From contig NC_064045.1 of assembly GCF_932526225.1 (NCBI RefSeq), positions 14,130,442 through 14,194,441 on the forward strand: 64,000 nt of DNA, written 5' to 3'. Positions within the stretch are counted from its first letter, which is position 1. Each line of letters starts with the position of its first letter. The notes below the pieces were generated by a model. The model ran no database searches. It saw only the letters and a program-made list of their open reading frames with translations, and was not told the DNA's origin. A program made the position numbers and the translations under genes. This document shows positions 1-10,926 of the stretch, one piece after another. The DNA is from Nematostella vectensis. Its lineage: Eukaryota > Cnidaria > Anthozoa > Actiniaria > Edwardsiidae.

Positions 1-790
1 ATGCTGCAAAGAATTTGTGCGCGCACTAAAGCAAAACTCTCTAAAAACACGAGAATGAAAAGAGAAAAAAAAATTGAGCTTGTTCATGACATGAAAACGA
101 TGAAAAAAGACCATACATCCAAACAGGCGCTGAATCATCGTATGGCAGCTAAAGCTTTACGGCTAGGCTTGAGATTTCGGCTCCAACACCGCTATCTAGC
201 GAACTGTGTAACACACAGGTACCGAGGCACCCGCGCATTAATGGGGAGGCAATAACCAGGTTCCCAGCCCTGTCTTATAGTCGGTTACGCCACGCACAGG
301 GCTGTGACGTAGGGTGAGAAATATCGAGTTCTATTTATGCCCCTAGAATGTCTTGGGTCTTGTTCAGTCCCAGCAGCAGTGATGTAACGCACGTGCTCAT
401 GGTCTCTCTTTTGTAACTCAATAAAAATAATAAAACACGTTACGTTACAGTTAGCCCGGGCTCACGGCGAGTGTAGAAAGTCTATTACAGAGTTTGTATG
501 AGCGAATTGAGCTTGTTGCAAGTCTTGTTGCAATATTTCTGACTAGAAAATAAAAATAGTAGTTTGAAGGTGTGCATTTCTAACCTGATGCTGCCATTCT
601 AAGCTGTTTTAGCCAATGCCGATTCTTCTGACATGGTAAACTCCCACAGCCGCCAAATTCAAACATGCTCCACGACCGATCGCTTCAAAATCCAACCTCG
701 CAAGGCAAATCAAACAACACAGAATTATAACACACATATTTATTATCCCAGTCATACCTTCAATCGGCTACTCGTCCCCAGAAAAAAAAT
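1..790. other. Left-edge segment, no gene recognised
   Basis: An 84-codon open frame runs from the first base to position 255. Its product is basic and resembles no family I know, and there is no splice or start context to support it. An AATAAA-type A/T-rich stretch lies near 420-436. Nothing else between 256 and 790 has recognisable structure. This could be the 3' end of a gene lying to the left or simply non-coding DNA. Confidence 0.3.
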
Positions 791-794
791 ATGT

Positions 795-1192
795 ATATCG
801 TACTAGTACCTACCTACCCACCCACACCTACCTACCTACCTACCTACCTACCTACCTACCTACCTACCTACCTACCTACCTACCTACCTACCTACCTACC
901 TACCTACCTACCTACCTACCTACCTACCTACCTACCTACCTACCCACCACCCACCTACCTACCTACCTACCTACCTACCTACCTACCTACCTACCTACCT
1001 ACCTACCTACACCTACCTACCTACCTACCTACCTACCTACCTACCTACCTACCTACCTACCTACCCACACCTACCTACCTACCTACCTACCTACCTACCT
1101 ACCTACCTACCACCTACCTACCTACCTACCTACCTACCCACCCACACCTACCTACCTACCTACCTACCTACCTACCTACCTACCTACCTCAC
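795..1192. repeat. (TACC)n tetranucleotide microsatellite
   Basis: About 400 bp of nearly pure TACC repeats, with a few CCCA interruptions. It is open in one frame as a Pro-Thr-Tyr-Leu polymer, which is a consequence of the repeat and not a gene. Confidence 0.97.
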
Positions 1193-1219
1193 CTCTGCGA
1201 CCTCTCTCAAACAGTGCAG

Positions 1220-1874
1220 GATTGAGCCCTGAAGTGGGATATTATAACATTTCCCTTATCTTTAGTGATACTTTTTCACACAACCCATACAAGGTGCTAT
1301 TATAGCCATCTCTCATCTAACTTGTAGCTCATGAAAAAGCGGTAAAACGGGTCAATCTTCCATTAGAGTTAGTTTTAAATACACGTTATTATTACAAATT
1401 ATTTACGCTTGTTTGAGGTATCTTTAAGGGGGTAAATTCATGCCTTACCACGCCCATTTTAGTATCTTTTAGGGTTAAAATATAACCAGACCACGCCCAC
1501 TTTAGTATCCTTCAGGGTTAAAATATAACCAGACCACGCCCATTTTAGTATGTTTTAGGGTTAAAATATAACCAGACCACGCCCATTTTAGTATGTTTTA
1601 GGGTTAAAATATAACAAGACGACGAACACTTTAGTATCTTCTAGGGTTAAAATATAACCAGATCACGCCCATTTTAGTATCTTTTAGGGTTTAAATATAA
1701 CCAGACCACGCCCACTTTAGTATATTTTAGGGTTGTTTGAAAAAAAAAATCCCGACGATAATCCCCGTCCGTTTTATATCGGAGTACACCCCCCCCCCCC
1801 CCTTGGGCCATCTCTCTCACTATTTTAAAGTCTTGTAGTATTTCACATTTAGAAAAGATGATTGAGCCCTGAAG
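1220..1874 (+). repeat. 15-bp direct repeat flanking the 43-bp array
   Basis: The 15-mer GATTGAGCCCTGAAG occurs at 1220-1234 and again at 1860-1874, bracketing the 43-bp minisatellite. After the second copy the sequences differ but keep a similar style. The two copies may belong to one duplicated dispersed element into which or beside which the minisatellite expanded. Confidence 0.55.
1449..1738. repeat. 43-bp minisatellite, about 7 copies
   Basis: The unit runs CACGCCCATTTTAGTAT, then a TTAGGGTTAAAATATAACCAGAC block, and repeats every 43 bp with few substitutions. A related single copy lies in opposite orientation near 61710-61750 inside an intron of the giant gene, so the motif is dispersed and not purely local. 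Confidence 0.9.
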
Positions 1875-2702
1875 AGGAAGGAAAGTCTACTATAATACAC
1901 TTCTCCTTGTATTTTATGTCATTCTATGGCACACTATGGCCCGTCTCCCAGTCCCACGGACCGCGTTACGCAGCTCTCTCATCTTTCAGCAATAGATCGC
2001 AGGGTTGATAGCGGAGTTCAGCACAAGGCAGACCTTCTCGGCCTTCCACGAGAAGGCGCCGATTCTACGATTGCTTGTTATCGCGTAGTAACACATGGAT
2101 ACGAATATTGGGAGGTAGCAGAGATGAAAGATAGGTATATGTAGAAGGAGCTTATGAGGGATTTCCTGTATTGTTAGATGCTTTATGGACTACCAGTGTT
2201 GGATGGCTGGGATCCAGACTCCTCTAAGAAGTCAGTTCTATCGATGTTGACTTGCACTTGCTATTAAATGGCGGCCAGGTTATGCAACTCCGTGTTTTTC
2301 GGGGTTTTCATGCGGAAAAACTATCAAAGCCTACAGGTAGGCTAGACGACTGCTGCTTAGTGTCTATATTTTATTTGATTGATTCTTTTTTCCTGAGGTT
2401 AGTTTCCTTGCTCGATATTTTTATTTTGAATCGTATGTGCCTTTCAGGTAAAAATTATTTGTTCGATTTTTTTTTTCTTAGCCACTACTAATCTACCCTA
2501 TCGCCCGATCGCCCGATCGCCCGATCGCCCGTGCTAGCCATGTTCAAATATGGTCCATGTACATGAAGTCATGAAGTATATTGCCGAAAAGACTGTCCGC
2601 TGACCAGGCCGGAAGTTCATCTAAATGTAAGTGAAACACGGTAAAAAATATGGACTGTAGTTGGAGTTGATGAAGTACATCAGTCTTGAAAATTTTACCG
2701 CA
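1875..2702. other. Upstream flank of the beta-helix gene
   Basis: A weak 72-codon open frame at 1926-2144 has no recognisable product. A MITE half-copy is at 2268-2343, and a short 8-bp tandem repeat (CGATCGCC-type) is at about 2501-2531. The promoter of the gene starting at 2703 should lie just before it, but I see no convincing TATA or initiator element. Confidence 0.4.
2268..2343 (+). mobile_element. Half-copy of a 151-bp foldback MITE
   Basis: From ATGGCGGCC to CTACAGGTAGGCT this segment matches the right half of the complete inverted-repeat element at 26868-27018, with only scattered differences. The left terminal repeat is missing here, so this is a truncated copy. Confidence 0.7.
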
Positions 2703-5700
2703 ATGTTTAACACAATGTCCCTGAGGTACCTGATAGTTCTATTTGCGGCCTGTGTGAGTGATACCGATGCCTTTCAAGCTGGAGGTATTTAAAAGCTACG
2801 CATTAGAATATGTAGTTTAACCCTCTCAGGGACAGCGGAACTCTATCAGATCATTAAAGCCCCATTTATACTAAAAAAATTTTGTTGACAACTATATTTG
2901 TTGGTATCTACACTAGCAATTTTTTATGTGTGACAATTTAAAAAAAAAGCAAATCGCTAGATTGACAAACAGCTTAAACAGTAACTACCGACTACCGACA
3001 AAACATGAAGAAAACTAGTGTCTAGCGACAAAAAAAATATTTGCCGGCTACCAACAGTGTTATTTCAGGTATTTTTACTTTTTACTTCCATCGTCAATCT
3101 ACTTAAATCCGGCCATTTCAGAATCTTTACTATGTATTTCCTGTTGCATCAACTTTTCAGTCAATTATTAACCCATAATTTATTTATTATCAATAAGTTA
3201 TTAATTACTTATCAATCCTAAATAATGTTTAATCTTGTTTATACGTGAAATCTAGTACAAAAGCGAATACTAGCTTAGATTCACTGGCTACCGACAAAGA
3301 CTGATAATTCTTACCACCCTGTTTTGAGAAGCTATTTTTGCCACATAAAAATTGCACACTTTGACCCATTTACAGCCCTCGCCTCCTTTAAAGACCATAT
3401 TACACAAGGCATTGCAAGTTGCAAGGAAAATAGTTTTAGTTTCTACTTTTCTTAGCATTTCAAAAACCATGTTTCTGCAATTTTTTTTGTCATTGTTGCA
3501 GTTCAAAATTCAGGAAATATTTTTCCATCTAGCTGTTTTTTTTAAGACTCTCCTCTATTTCTAGTGTAGCATATCAATGGAGCGTTTAAAATCTTACGTA
3601 GGGCACTCTTTTTTTGGGCTTGCAGTCCTCCCTCCTGATTGATGGTAATTATCTCTGCTAACGTTTAACAACCTAGAAAAATACTATTGCTGTGAAAGCT
3701 TCAATTACATCAGCTAATTTAAGGAACTATTGTGATAATTTGGTAAATAAATTAAAAAACTCATTTCACATAGTTTCTTCTCATAATTTATTTCCCATTT
3801 TTGAATACATAAATAAAAACAATTAACATGGGGCTAACTATAGTGCTCTTTAGCGTAATTTAAGCATAAATAACCATCACTTTAGATATTTAAACTTTTC
3901 ACTTTAATTAACACAACAAAATGTTGAAATACAATAACAATATATTATTCTGGCAGCTTGGTAAAGGTAATATATAACACATTTGGGAAAATTGTGGTGG
4001 CTTCATAGAGGTACAAAATACAGTGTGTGTGTGGGGGGGGGGGGGGGGAGGGGGGTGGGCTCTCCACAAAAAAATGTACATATGCTTGTCCTATCCCTAA
4101 GGGTATAAAATTTGCCTCAAGTGTAGACCACACTTGCAGGACAATGTTGTTTTGTTTACGTTTTAAATATTCAAAACTCTCATCCTTTTTAAAAATACAA
4201 CTTTCCCTGTATTATTTGATATTCAATAAATAGAATTGACCTATTTTTGTTGTAGGATGTATGGAGTAGCCTATGATTTAAGCGGATTTAATTTACTACT
4301 GGGATACGTCTTATTTGCATAGGGTTTCATAGCCTACTAAAGGACGCGCCACGCAAGTAGGATTGTGTATTTAATACATGAGCCACGGCATGCATGTGTT
4401 CGACACCCACCCAATGGGAATGATCATTGTTTCCTAATGACTTCTATTCCTTTCCAGGATCTGTGGATATCGTATACACCTCCAGATCAGGCCATGACTC
4501 TGCAGATTGTGGAAGGAAGAGCGACCCATGTGCATCTATCTCCATGGCTGTGAGCCATGCAAGGGTAAAAGGAAGCCTAATTTACATAGACGGCACAGGG
4601 ACATCCACCAACCCTTACACATGCATCAACGTGACGTCACAACATCCAGGGATTTACGTGGATAGGAGCATGTCACTGATTGGTTACCAGTCTCCAGGAG
4701 TAATTGAGTGTGGGCATGGACAGGAGTTAACATTTCAAGCAAAAGGAGGAAATGAAATGATCGTTAAGTTGATTGGCTTAGTGTTTCGCAACAGCACGTT
4801 ACAAGTGGTGGACTCTTCCATAGCGGTTGACAGCTGCCAATTTCTTGGAGACAAACAGCCAATCAGCGTAACACAAGACACACAACCAGTTGACATAACA
4901 ATTTCTAACTCCTCTTGTGTGAATACGACCTCTTTTATATCAGTTGAGATGAATGCCAATAATGTATCCGGTAATACTGTTAGGGTTAAAATAGCTGACT
5001 CGAGTGTTCAGGGCTTAAATGACAACCTCAACGTTGCCAAAACTTCCAAGGGAAAAGGAACCGCTTTAATAGTGACCCAAACCAATATATCACCCCATGT
5101 GATAACTATTGATATTCACCTCCGGAATGTCAGCGTTGTTGGCAACCAGCTCAGCAATAACGGCTTAATTCACGTGGAGGTTTCAAGTGGAATCAGTTGC
5201 AATGTTGACTTGAACAACGTGACAGTCACGAGAACAAACAATTTAGGAACCAGGAACGGAGTTGTTGTAATCCTAGGGTTCAGCCAGTCGAATATCTTAA
5301 TTGCAAACACTTTATCCAAGGAAAATCATAATACACGATTTCTTTACATGATTACTGCAAATGGTGTTGTGAGAGTAGTCAATAGCTCATTCGCGGGTCA
5401 CAGCAGCGTCGGGAATGGGGCAGTGTTGTACATCTACGCAGTTAACGATGCCAAACTCAAAGTCGAAAACACTACATTTGAAAGAAACGTTGCCGAAGGT
5501 TCTGGTGGATGTTTCAGTGTAACTGGACACACATCCATCGTGAATATTTGGGGTTCAATGTTTTCTGATTGCAGTGGGATAAAGGCGTCCGGTGTTGGTG
5601 ACTTTACTACGACATCGTCATCATCATCACTTGTAGTGACTGTTAACGCCTCACGTGTAAATGGAAGCTCTAGTAAAGGCCCTGGAGGCGTGTTTGGTTG

Positions 5701-8661
5701 CCATGGACCCAATGTAATCATGTCAATCAAGAATACTACCATCACCGATAGTAAGGCCGGAAAGGTAGGCTTTGGCGGGGTAGTGGCCATCGGTCAAGGA
5801 TCCCAGGGCATGTCGGGAAATGTTGATATTAAATTTGACAATGTTAACGTCGAGGGTACTTTCTCCCGTGGCGGAAGTGTTATTTCTGCAAGTTTTCTTG
5901 GCGAAGGTTTCTTGACGATTTCCAACAGTACCCTTAAAACTATTGGTACGAATGGCCCCGGGGGAGCAATATATTCATTCGGTGGCAAAGTAACGGTCAA
6001 TCTCTTGAGTACAGTATTCCAAGGGTGTTATGCTGCACTTGGGGGTGGAGTATTATATGTTATGGGGTTGAAACGTTGCCATTGCCACAATATTCATGTC
6101 ATGGATTCATCTTCGGAAAGTGAGGGTGGCGCTTTCTATGTACAAGGCCCCGATATGGAAATTTCCATCCACAATTCTTATTTTAATAACAATTCCGCAG
6201 TTGAGCTGAATGGTGGAGTATGGTCCTTTGACCAATCCAAAGGAGCTGTGGCGATCAACATAACGGACTCTTTTTTCGTGTCTAACACTGCGCATGCGCG
6301 TGGTGGTGCGATTTGCGTATGGCAAAACAAGGTCCGTCTACATGTTAGCAATTCAGTATTTACAAATTGCACAAGTCGTGGTCTGCCTGGTGGAGCGGTG
6401 TATTTAGATCTACTCGGCTCCTCAAACGTGGAATTTACTTCCAGCAAATTTGTGAACAACTCTTCCCCGCATGCGCCTGGAGGTGGGATATATGTACAAA
6501 CAACTGGCGATATTCTTGTAGATCCCGGATGTGTACCAAAGGGTTCCCACACTGTCAAATACCGAAAATGGAACCACACTTCAACAATTCAAATATCTGA
6601 TACGGATTTCTATGGGAATCTCGCGTTATCGGGAGGCGCGGCCTATTTCACGCAAGGGCAAATATATCTCGATCGTTGTCGGTTCGTGGATAATTTTGCT
6701 TCGGCCAGAAGTGGCCATATAGAGGTCGATAGCGATTCCACGGGTATGGTGATCTCAGATTCTAATTTTACCCAGAACCAACACACAAAATACTACGAGG
6801 GAATCTCCTTCTCGACAGCGACTTTTATCTCAACGGATAGCGCTGCTCCGTTAGTGTTTGACAATACCATTATGGATTCGAGAGCAAAAAGAGCGTTAGA
6901 CACTACTTTGCGAATCTCCAAAGGAGGGGAGGTGGATTTCATTGATTCCATGATAAAATGTCCAATCGGTAGCAGTCTAACTGTGTTTAATTTCACCAAC
7001 AAAATCACACAGAATTGTACGATCTGGATCACAAGCCTTCAGTTCGACTGCCACGCATGCGCGAACGGACTTTACAGCTTGTTGCGAGGCTCCAGCAATG
7101 GCACCGCCCCGGCCAGCGGTCTCCAGTGTTTGCCATGCCCGTTCGGCGCAAGCTGTGCTGGTGAAATCAAAGCGAATAATGGTTTCTATGGTTACCGAGT
7201 ACGGGACTCTCCCCCCGCGCTTAACTTCACGGTTTGCCCTGTGGGTTACTGCAGATCACCTCCCCCTGATGAAACAGGTTACAATTCCTGCCTTGGGAAT
7301 CGTACGGGCACCCTGTGTGGTATGTGTAATCGGGGGTACACAGCGACCGTGTTATCTCCTGAGTGCATACCGCGAGGGGAGTGTACCGACACGTGGATGT
7401 GGGGTGTGGCCGTCGTTTTCATCCTCCTCGTAGCTCTGTATCTCGTTTCTAAACCCCCCGTCTTCGCATTCCTGGTTAGTCATATTTTATGGGGCCGGTC
7501 CGAACCGCTTGATGATCCTTGTGTGACGCGTGACGAGTCTGGCGTTACATTTGAGCACGATGGCGTCGGTAAAGACCCTGGTCTGACTCACGATGCAGGA
7601 TTCTTGAAGATTTTGTTCTATTTCTACCAAGTGGCTAATCTTCTACTGGTGTCTACGACCTTCCGTTCGCTGACAAGTACCATGCTCCTGCGACCCCTCT
7701 TGGGGCTGTTTAATTTTCAACTGCATCTGAGCTCAAAGGGGTTCCTCTGCCCTTTCCTCGGAATGAGCGCCGTTACCAAAGAGCTTTTCATGGCATCGCA
7801 AGTACTAGCAGTACTTATAGCGGTCCTCCTGTGTTTTATTGCCCATCGTGTATTGCGTGCTATCACCAAACGCCCTCCACCCAATAGCGGACGGTACCTC
7901 GGTGCTGTCTTGGAAACTTTCTTGCTAGGCTATACAGTATTGGCTACTACCTCCTTTAATTTGATACGATGCGTCCCCTTGCCTGTTGGACGGCGATTGT
8001 TTATCCAGGGAGAGGTCCCTGGATAAACAATCCCAGGTCTCACCGACTGCTGCGGCATATCTGTGGGTACCGCTACACCCTTGATGGAAGCCAAACCCCC
8101 GCTTGGAAGCCGTCGGTCGAAAAGGTCCTTTACGGTCCGTTCATTAACCCGGTCGACGTTTCAGACGGGGTTAAGTACTGGGAAAGCGTGCTCATTGGTC
8201 GTCGGCTGGTGCTTATCGCTATCTACGCGTCCATCTCAGACGTGCTCACGCGCCAACTAGCCCTCACATTTGTCAGTGTTCTGATCCTTTTCCATCACCT
8301 CTTTGTCCGTCCATTCCATGATTTCAAAGCCAATGTCGCTGAGGCAGTATCTCTGCTGTGTCTTGTCGTCCTTGCTCTCGCTAGTGTCCTACGGGCGTGT
8401 TTCACGTCCTTGGGGCAGGAACCTCGAGGGGCATTCAAGTCCCTTATCGTGGCGTGTGATTGGCTGGAGGTGTCTCTGCTTGGAGTAGTCCCTGGTCTGT
8501 TTGTCCTTGTCGCTTTGATCTCTGTTTTGTCACAAGTAGCACGCCTTATTTGGGTCATTGTAAGTCTTCTTTGTCGCAAAGTTATCAACAGCAAAAAGAG
8601 GCAACCCTTACTCGAGGTCACAAGTCACACAGGAGAGTCTGCTGATGCTGATGGCAGCTAA
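2703..8661 (+). CDS. Beta-helix ectodomain, multi-pass membrane protein (frame break near the C-terminus)
   Basis: Exon 1 is 2703-2784 and encodes a signal peptide (MFNTMSLRYLIVLFAACVSD and a few more residues). The donor is GGAG|GTATTT. Exon 2 starts at 4458 after TTTCCAG; the join is phase 1 and restores Gly. The mature N-terminus reads SVDIVYTSRSGHDSADCG. Residues about 40-880 are Asn/Ser/Gly-rich repeats of right-handed parallel beta-helix (pectin-lyase-like) type, with many NxS/T sites and recurrent GGA-Y/F turns. A Cys-rich GCC2/GCC3-like stretch follows (CHACANGLYS, LQCLPCPFGASC, GTLCGMCNRGYT). Next come hydrophobic helices at about 7396-7450, 7611-7680, 7790-7850 and 7913-7970. The frame then ends at 8026, and coding resumes in the +2 frame (to 8661) with further helices (YWESVLIGRRLVLIAIYA, LTFVSVLILFHHLFV). 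Role unknown; a cell-surface adhesion or receptor function is inferred from layout only. The break may be an assembly fault or real inactivation. Confidence 0.85.
2785..4457 (+). other. Intron 1 of the beta-helix gene
   Basis: A phase 1 intron of 1,673 bp bounded by GTATTT and a pyrimidine-rich CTATTCCTTTCCAG. It is strongly A/T rich. A G-run with GTGT start is at about 4021-4057. Nothing else in it is recognisable as a gene. Confidence 0.8.
7996..8031. repeat. Perfect 16-bp inverted repeat at the frame break
   Basis: The left arm ATTGTTTATCCAGGGA (7996-8011), the loop GAGG and the right arm TCCCTGGATAAACAAT (8016-8031) match without error. The reading frame of the beta-helix gene stops at 8026, inside the right arm, and useful coding continues in another frame. 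The right arm looks like an inverted copy of the coding sequence just before it. Confidence 0.97.
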
Positions 8662-8739
8662 AATTTAGCTGAAGTATCAGGCCTTTTTGTTTAATATGGC
8701 TAATATCGTCGAGATTGCCGTGGTGATGGTGATTATGGC

Positions 8740-9105
8740 GATTATGGTTGATGGTGATGGTGATGGTGATGATGATGGTAATGGTGATGATGGTGATAGT
8801 GGTGGTGATGTTGATTATGGTGCTGATAATGATTATGGTGACGATTATAATAATGGATCGTAGAAAAACATGCGATGGTGATGGTGGTGATGGTGGTGAT
8901 GGTGGTGGTGATGTTGATGATAATGGTGGTGGTGGTGGTGATGATATGGTGGTGGTGGTTGTGATGGTGATGATGATGATGGTGATGGTGATGATATGGT
9001 GGTGAAAATGGCGATGGTGGTTGTTGATGATGATGATGATGATCATGTTTATGGTTGATGGTGATGATGATAATGATGATGGTGGTGGTGATAGTGACAA
9101 CGCTA
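8740..9105. repeat. Degenerate (GAT/GGT)n triplet-rich block
   Basis: Imperfect GATGGT, GATGAT and GGTGGT triplets run for about 365 bp just after the end of the beta-helix gene. Open frames through it (Met-Val or Ile-His polymers) are by-products of the repeat. Confidence 0.93.
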
Positions 9106-9111
9106 AGTGTG

Positions 9112-9231
9112 GCATCGCCTGAAGGCGCGAAGAAGAAATAGCTAGCGCGGGTTATTACACCGCCATAAGCCCGAAAGTGCGACGAAGAAATACCGAGCGC
9201 GAGGCAGCGGTTGACCCGCCAAAGCTTTGCG
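9112..9231. repeat. Imperfect tandem duplication, about 60-bp unit
   Basis: Two adjacent copies share the order GCGCGAAGAAGAAATA / GTGCGACGAAGAAATA, an AGCGCG block, and an ending in ACACCGCCA / GACCCGCCA. This is probably a decayed dispersed element. No coding is inferred. Confidence 0.45.
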
Positions 9232-9942
9232 CTATGTATTGTAAGGAGGATTTTGAAACTATTCGTAAAGGATCATGGAAATGCCCCCCTTGCTGCGCAC
9301 ACGCAAAGCTTTGTTACAATTCTGCCCATGGCAGGTAATGACAGGCTGTTGCCATGGGAACTCGCGGAGGGATGCCTAAATTCGGTGCATTCAGCGCACG
9401 CAAGTAGAGTTAGTCGATGAAGGACCTAAGCTTGATATATAAGAACTGCATTTTCTTTTACACCATTGTTGGCATCACGTTGTCGCGTCAAAATAACACC
9501 CTCCGTGACGCTTGAAAAATAGGGACGTGAAGAAAATAAAACAAATATCACTCTACGTGACCTTTCCTTATAACAACTTCCGATCACACAACGAAACATG
9601 CCCGTTTACTTTTCGGTTCATTCGGGCATATTGTTCTTTCTTCGTGGGCCCTTCGGGAAAAATCCGCTGTTTTGCGGAATATGAGACTTGTGTTGTTTTG
9701 AAGGCTTACAAGTTTCCTATTGGTCCCCTCTTTGTCACCTGTCGTCTGCGGCAGCTCGGGGCAAAATCAAAGATAACCTTTTCCACTCGTAATAACAACA
9801 GGGGTTGTCTGAACGTAAATCTGCTTTGTGCAACCCAAAAAGCGAGGGCAAGAGAATTCACCCTTCGACCTCGACGAAAACCTTGCTGAGAGAGACATAC
9901 AACACACAGCAAGCGTCTCACTAGCCCGCCACTAAAACACTT

Positions 9943-10032
9943 GTAAGTCAGTGGGGAAGAGCGGTATAAGCTTTAATACTGGGCTATCTGAAGTGGGTTT
10001 CCGGTTGGCTTTATTGCTTTTGTTCAACCTAG
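9943..10032 (+). other. Probable short 5' UTR intron of the orphan gene
   Basis: AACACTT|GTAAGT at 9943 is a strong donor. A pyrimidine-rich tract ending CAACCTAG at 10032 is a good acceptor. The 90-bp interval ends 21 bases before the ATG at 10054. The upstream exon would be non-coding (about 9850-9942). Confidence 0.5.
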
Positions 10033-10053
10033 TTGACAAAACTAAGCGCAGCA

Positions 10054-10560
10054 ATGGCGCTTTTGGATAAACCCGTGTCCATGAACGAGCTGGGGGCCGC
10101 AGTAGTACAAGATATCGGTGCAGTAGCGCACATCCAGCTCTCGCAAGAGAAGAATGAGCTCTCAACAGTATGGGAAAGCATGTACTCCAAAGGATTAGGA
10201 AGGAAAGTAAGCTCGCAGTGCTATTATACACCTGAGGATATCGAGCGAGCGAGGAAAGAGGACGAAGAGAAAGCAGAGAAGGCGAAGGAGGAGAGGGAGC
10301 GTGCGGGAAGCATTCAGGAAAATCACGAGATTGCAGAGAAAGATCAGGCGAACGCGGCGGGATCACATGACGGCAAAGAAAGCCTAAAAGATCTGGCGAG
10401 CGTGCATTTCGAGAGAGCTCTTAGTTCCGGACGTGCTCATGTTTTTGACGAAGGCAGGCATTACCGCCGGCGAAGGACTCTTTCTGGGGAATTTAGCAAC
10501 TCAGCGCCGAAAAGTCAAAGACAAACAGCTCGCAATAAAAGCTCTGGAGACGCTTTGTAA
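10054..10560 (+). CDS. Orphan charged protein, 168 aa
   Basis: No family recognised. The ATG at 10054 (AGCAATGG) is the first in frame after the likely splice acceptor at 10032; an upstream TTG at 10033 lies just beyond that acceptor and is not a credible start. The N-terminal 60 residues look folded (MALLDKPVSMNELG, VWESMYSKGLG, QCYYTPEDIERA). Residues about 70-100 form an Arg/Lys/Glu-rich helix likely to be extended or coiled-coil. The C-terminal part is basic, with HYRRRRTLSGEF, a plausible basophilic kinase site, followed by a Ser/Asn/Gln-rich tail. No signal peptide or membrane segment is seen, so it is probably intracellular. Two overlapping AATAAA signals lie about 360 bp downstream at 10917-10926, compatible with a real transcript end. 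Confidence 0.55.
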   Translation: MALLDKPVSMNELGAAVVQDIGAVAHIQLSQEKNELSTVWESMYSKGLGRKVSSQCYYTPEDIERARKEDEEKAEKAKEERERAGSIQENHEIAEKDQANAAGSHDGKESLKDLASVHFERALSSGRAHVFDEGRHYRRRRTLSGEFSNSAPKSQRQTARNKSSGDAL

Positions 10561-10916
10561 CTGAACACAATTTGCCCGGATGCCGAAGGTCTAGATGCGT
10601 GAACCTGTACATTATAAAACTTTGCAGTTACAGATATTTTTTAGATGAAGTGAATCACATTTATACTACCCACATAAATCACATATTTTGTACATAGGTA
10701 AACATTAGTTTGGTTTGTTAGACGGGTCATGCTACTATACTCTCAATGATAGCAATATGTACTTTACTCTAGTTTTTTATACTGCGAATATACTGATTTC
10801 ATACTGGCTATATTCTTTGCTGTTTATCCAGTGAACTGGTGCTTTGTTTGGATTAATCTTTGATTTATATTTTATTGACTTACGTACGAAGTCAGTGGTT
10901 TATCATCTGATTACAA

Positions 10917-10926
10917 AATAAATAAA
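10917..10926 (+). terminator. Polyadenylation signals (AATAAATAAA)
   Basis: Two overlapping AATAAA hexamers lie about 360 bases after the stop of the orphan gene. They are suitable as its 3' end signal. Confidence 0.5.

Noticed and set aside
791-1225. 144-codon Pro-Thr-Tyr-Leu polymer frame
   Set aside because: Pure product of the (TACC)n microsatellite.
1440-1740. TTTAGGG-like motifs as telomeric repeat
   Set aside because: They occur once per 43-bp unit within a longer conserved sequence and are not tandem telomere units.
8011-8036. 22-base GT...AG segment that could be an intron joining the two frames of the beta-helix gene
   Set aside because: Far too short to splice, and removing it does not restore the needed frame.
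8618-9115. 165-codon His/Ile/Thr-rich frame on the minus strand
   Set aside because: Arises from the GAT/GGT triplet repeat downstream of the beta-helix gene.
9512-9889. 125-codon plus-strand frame before the orphan gene
   Set aside because: Overlaps the probable 5' UTR exon, starts in poor context and has no recognisable domain.
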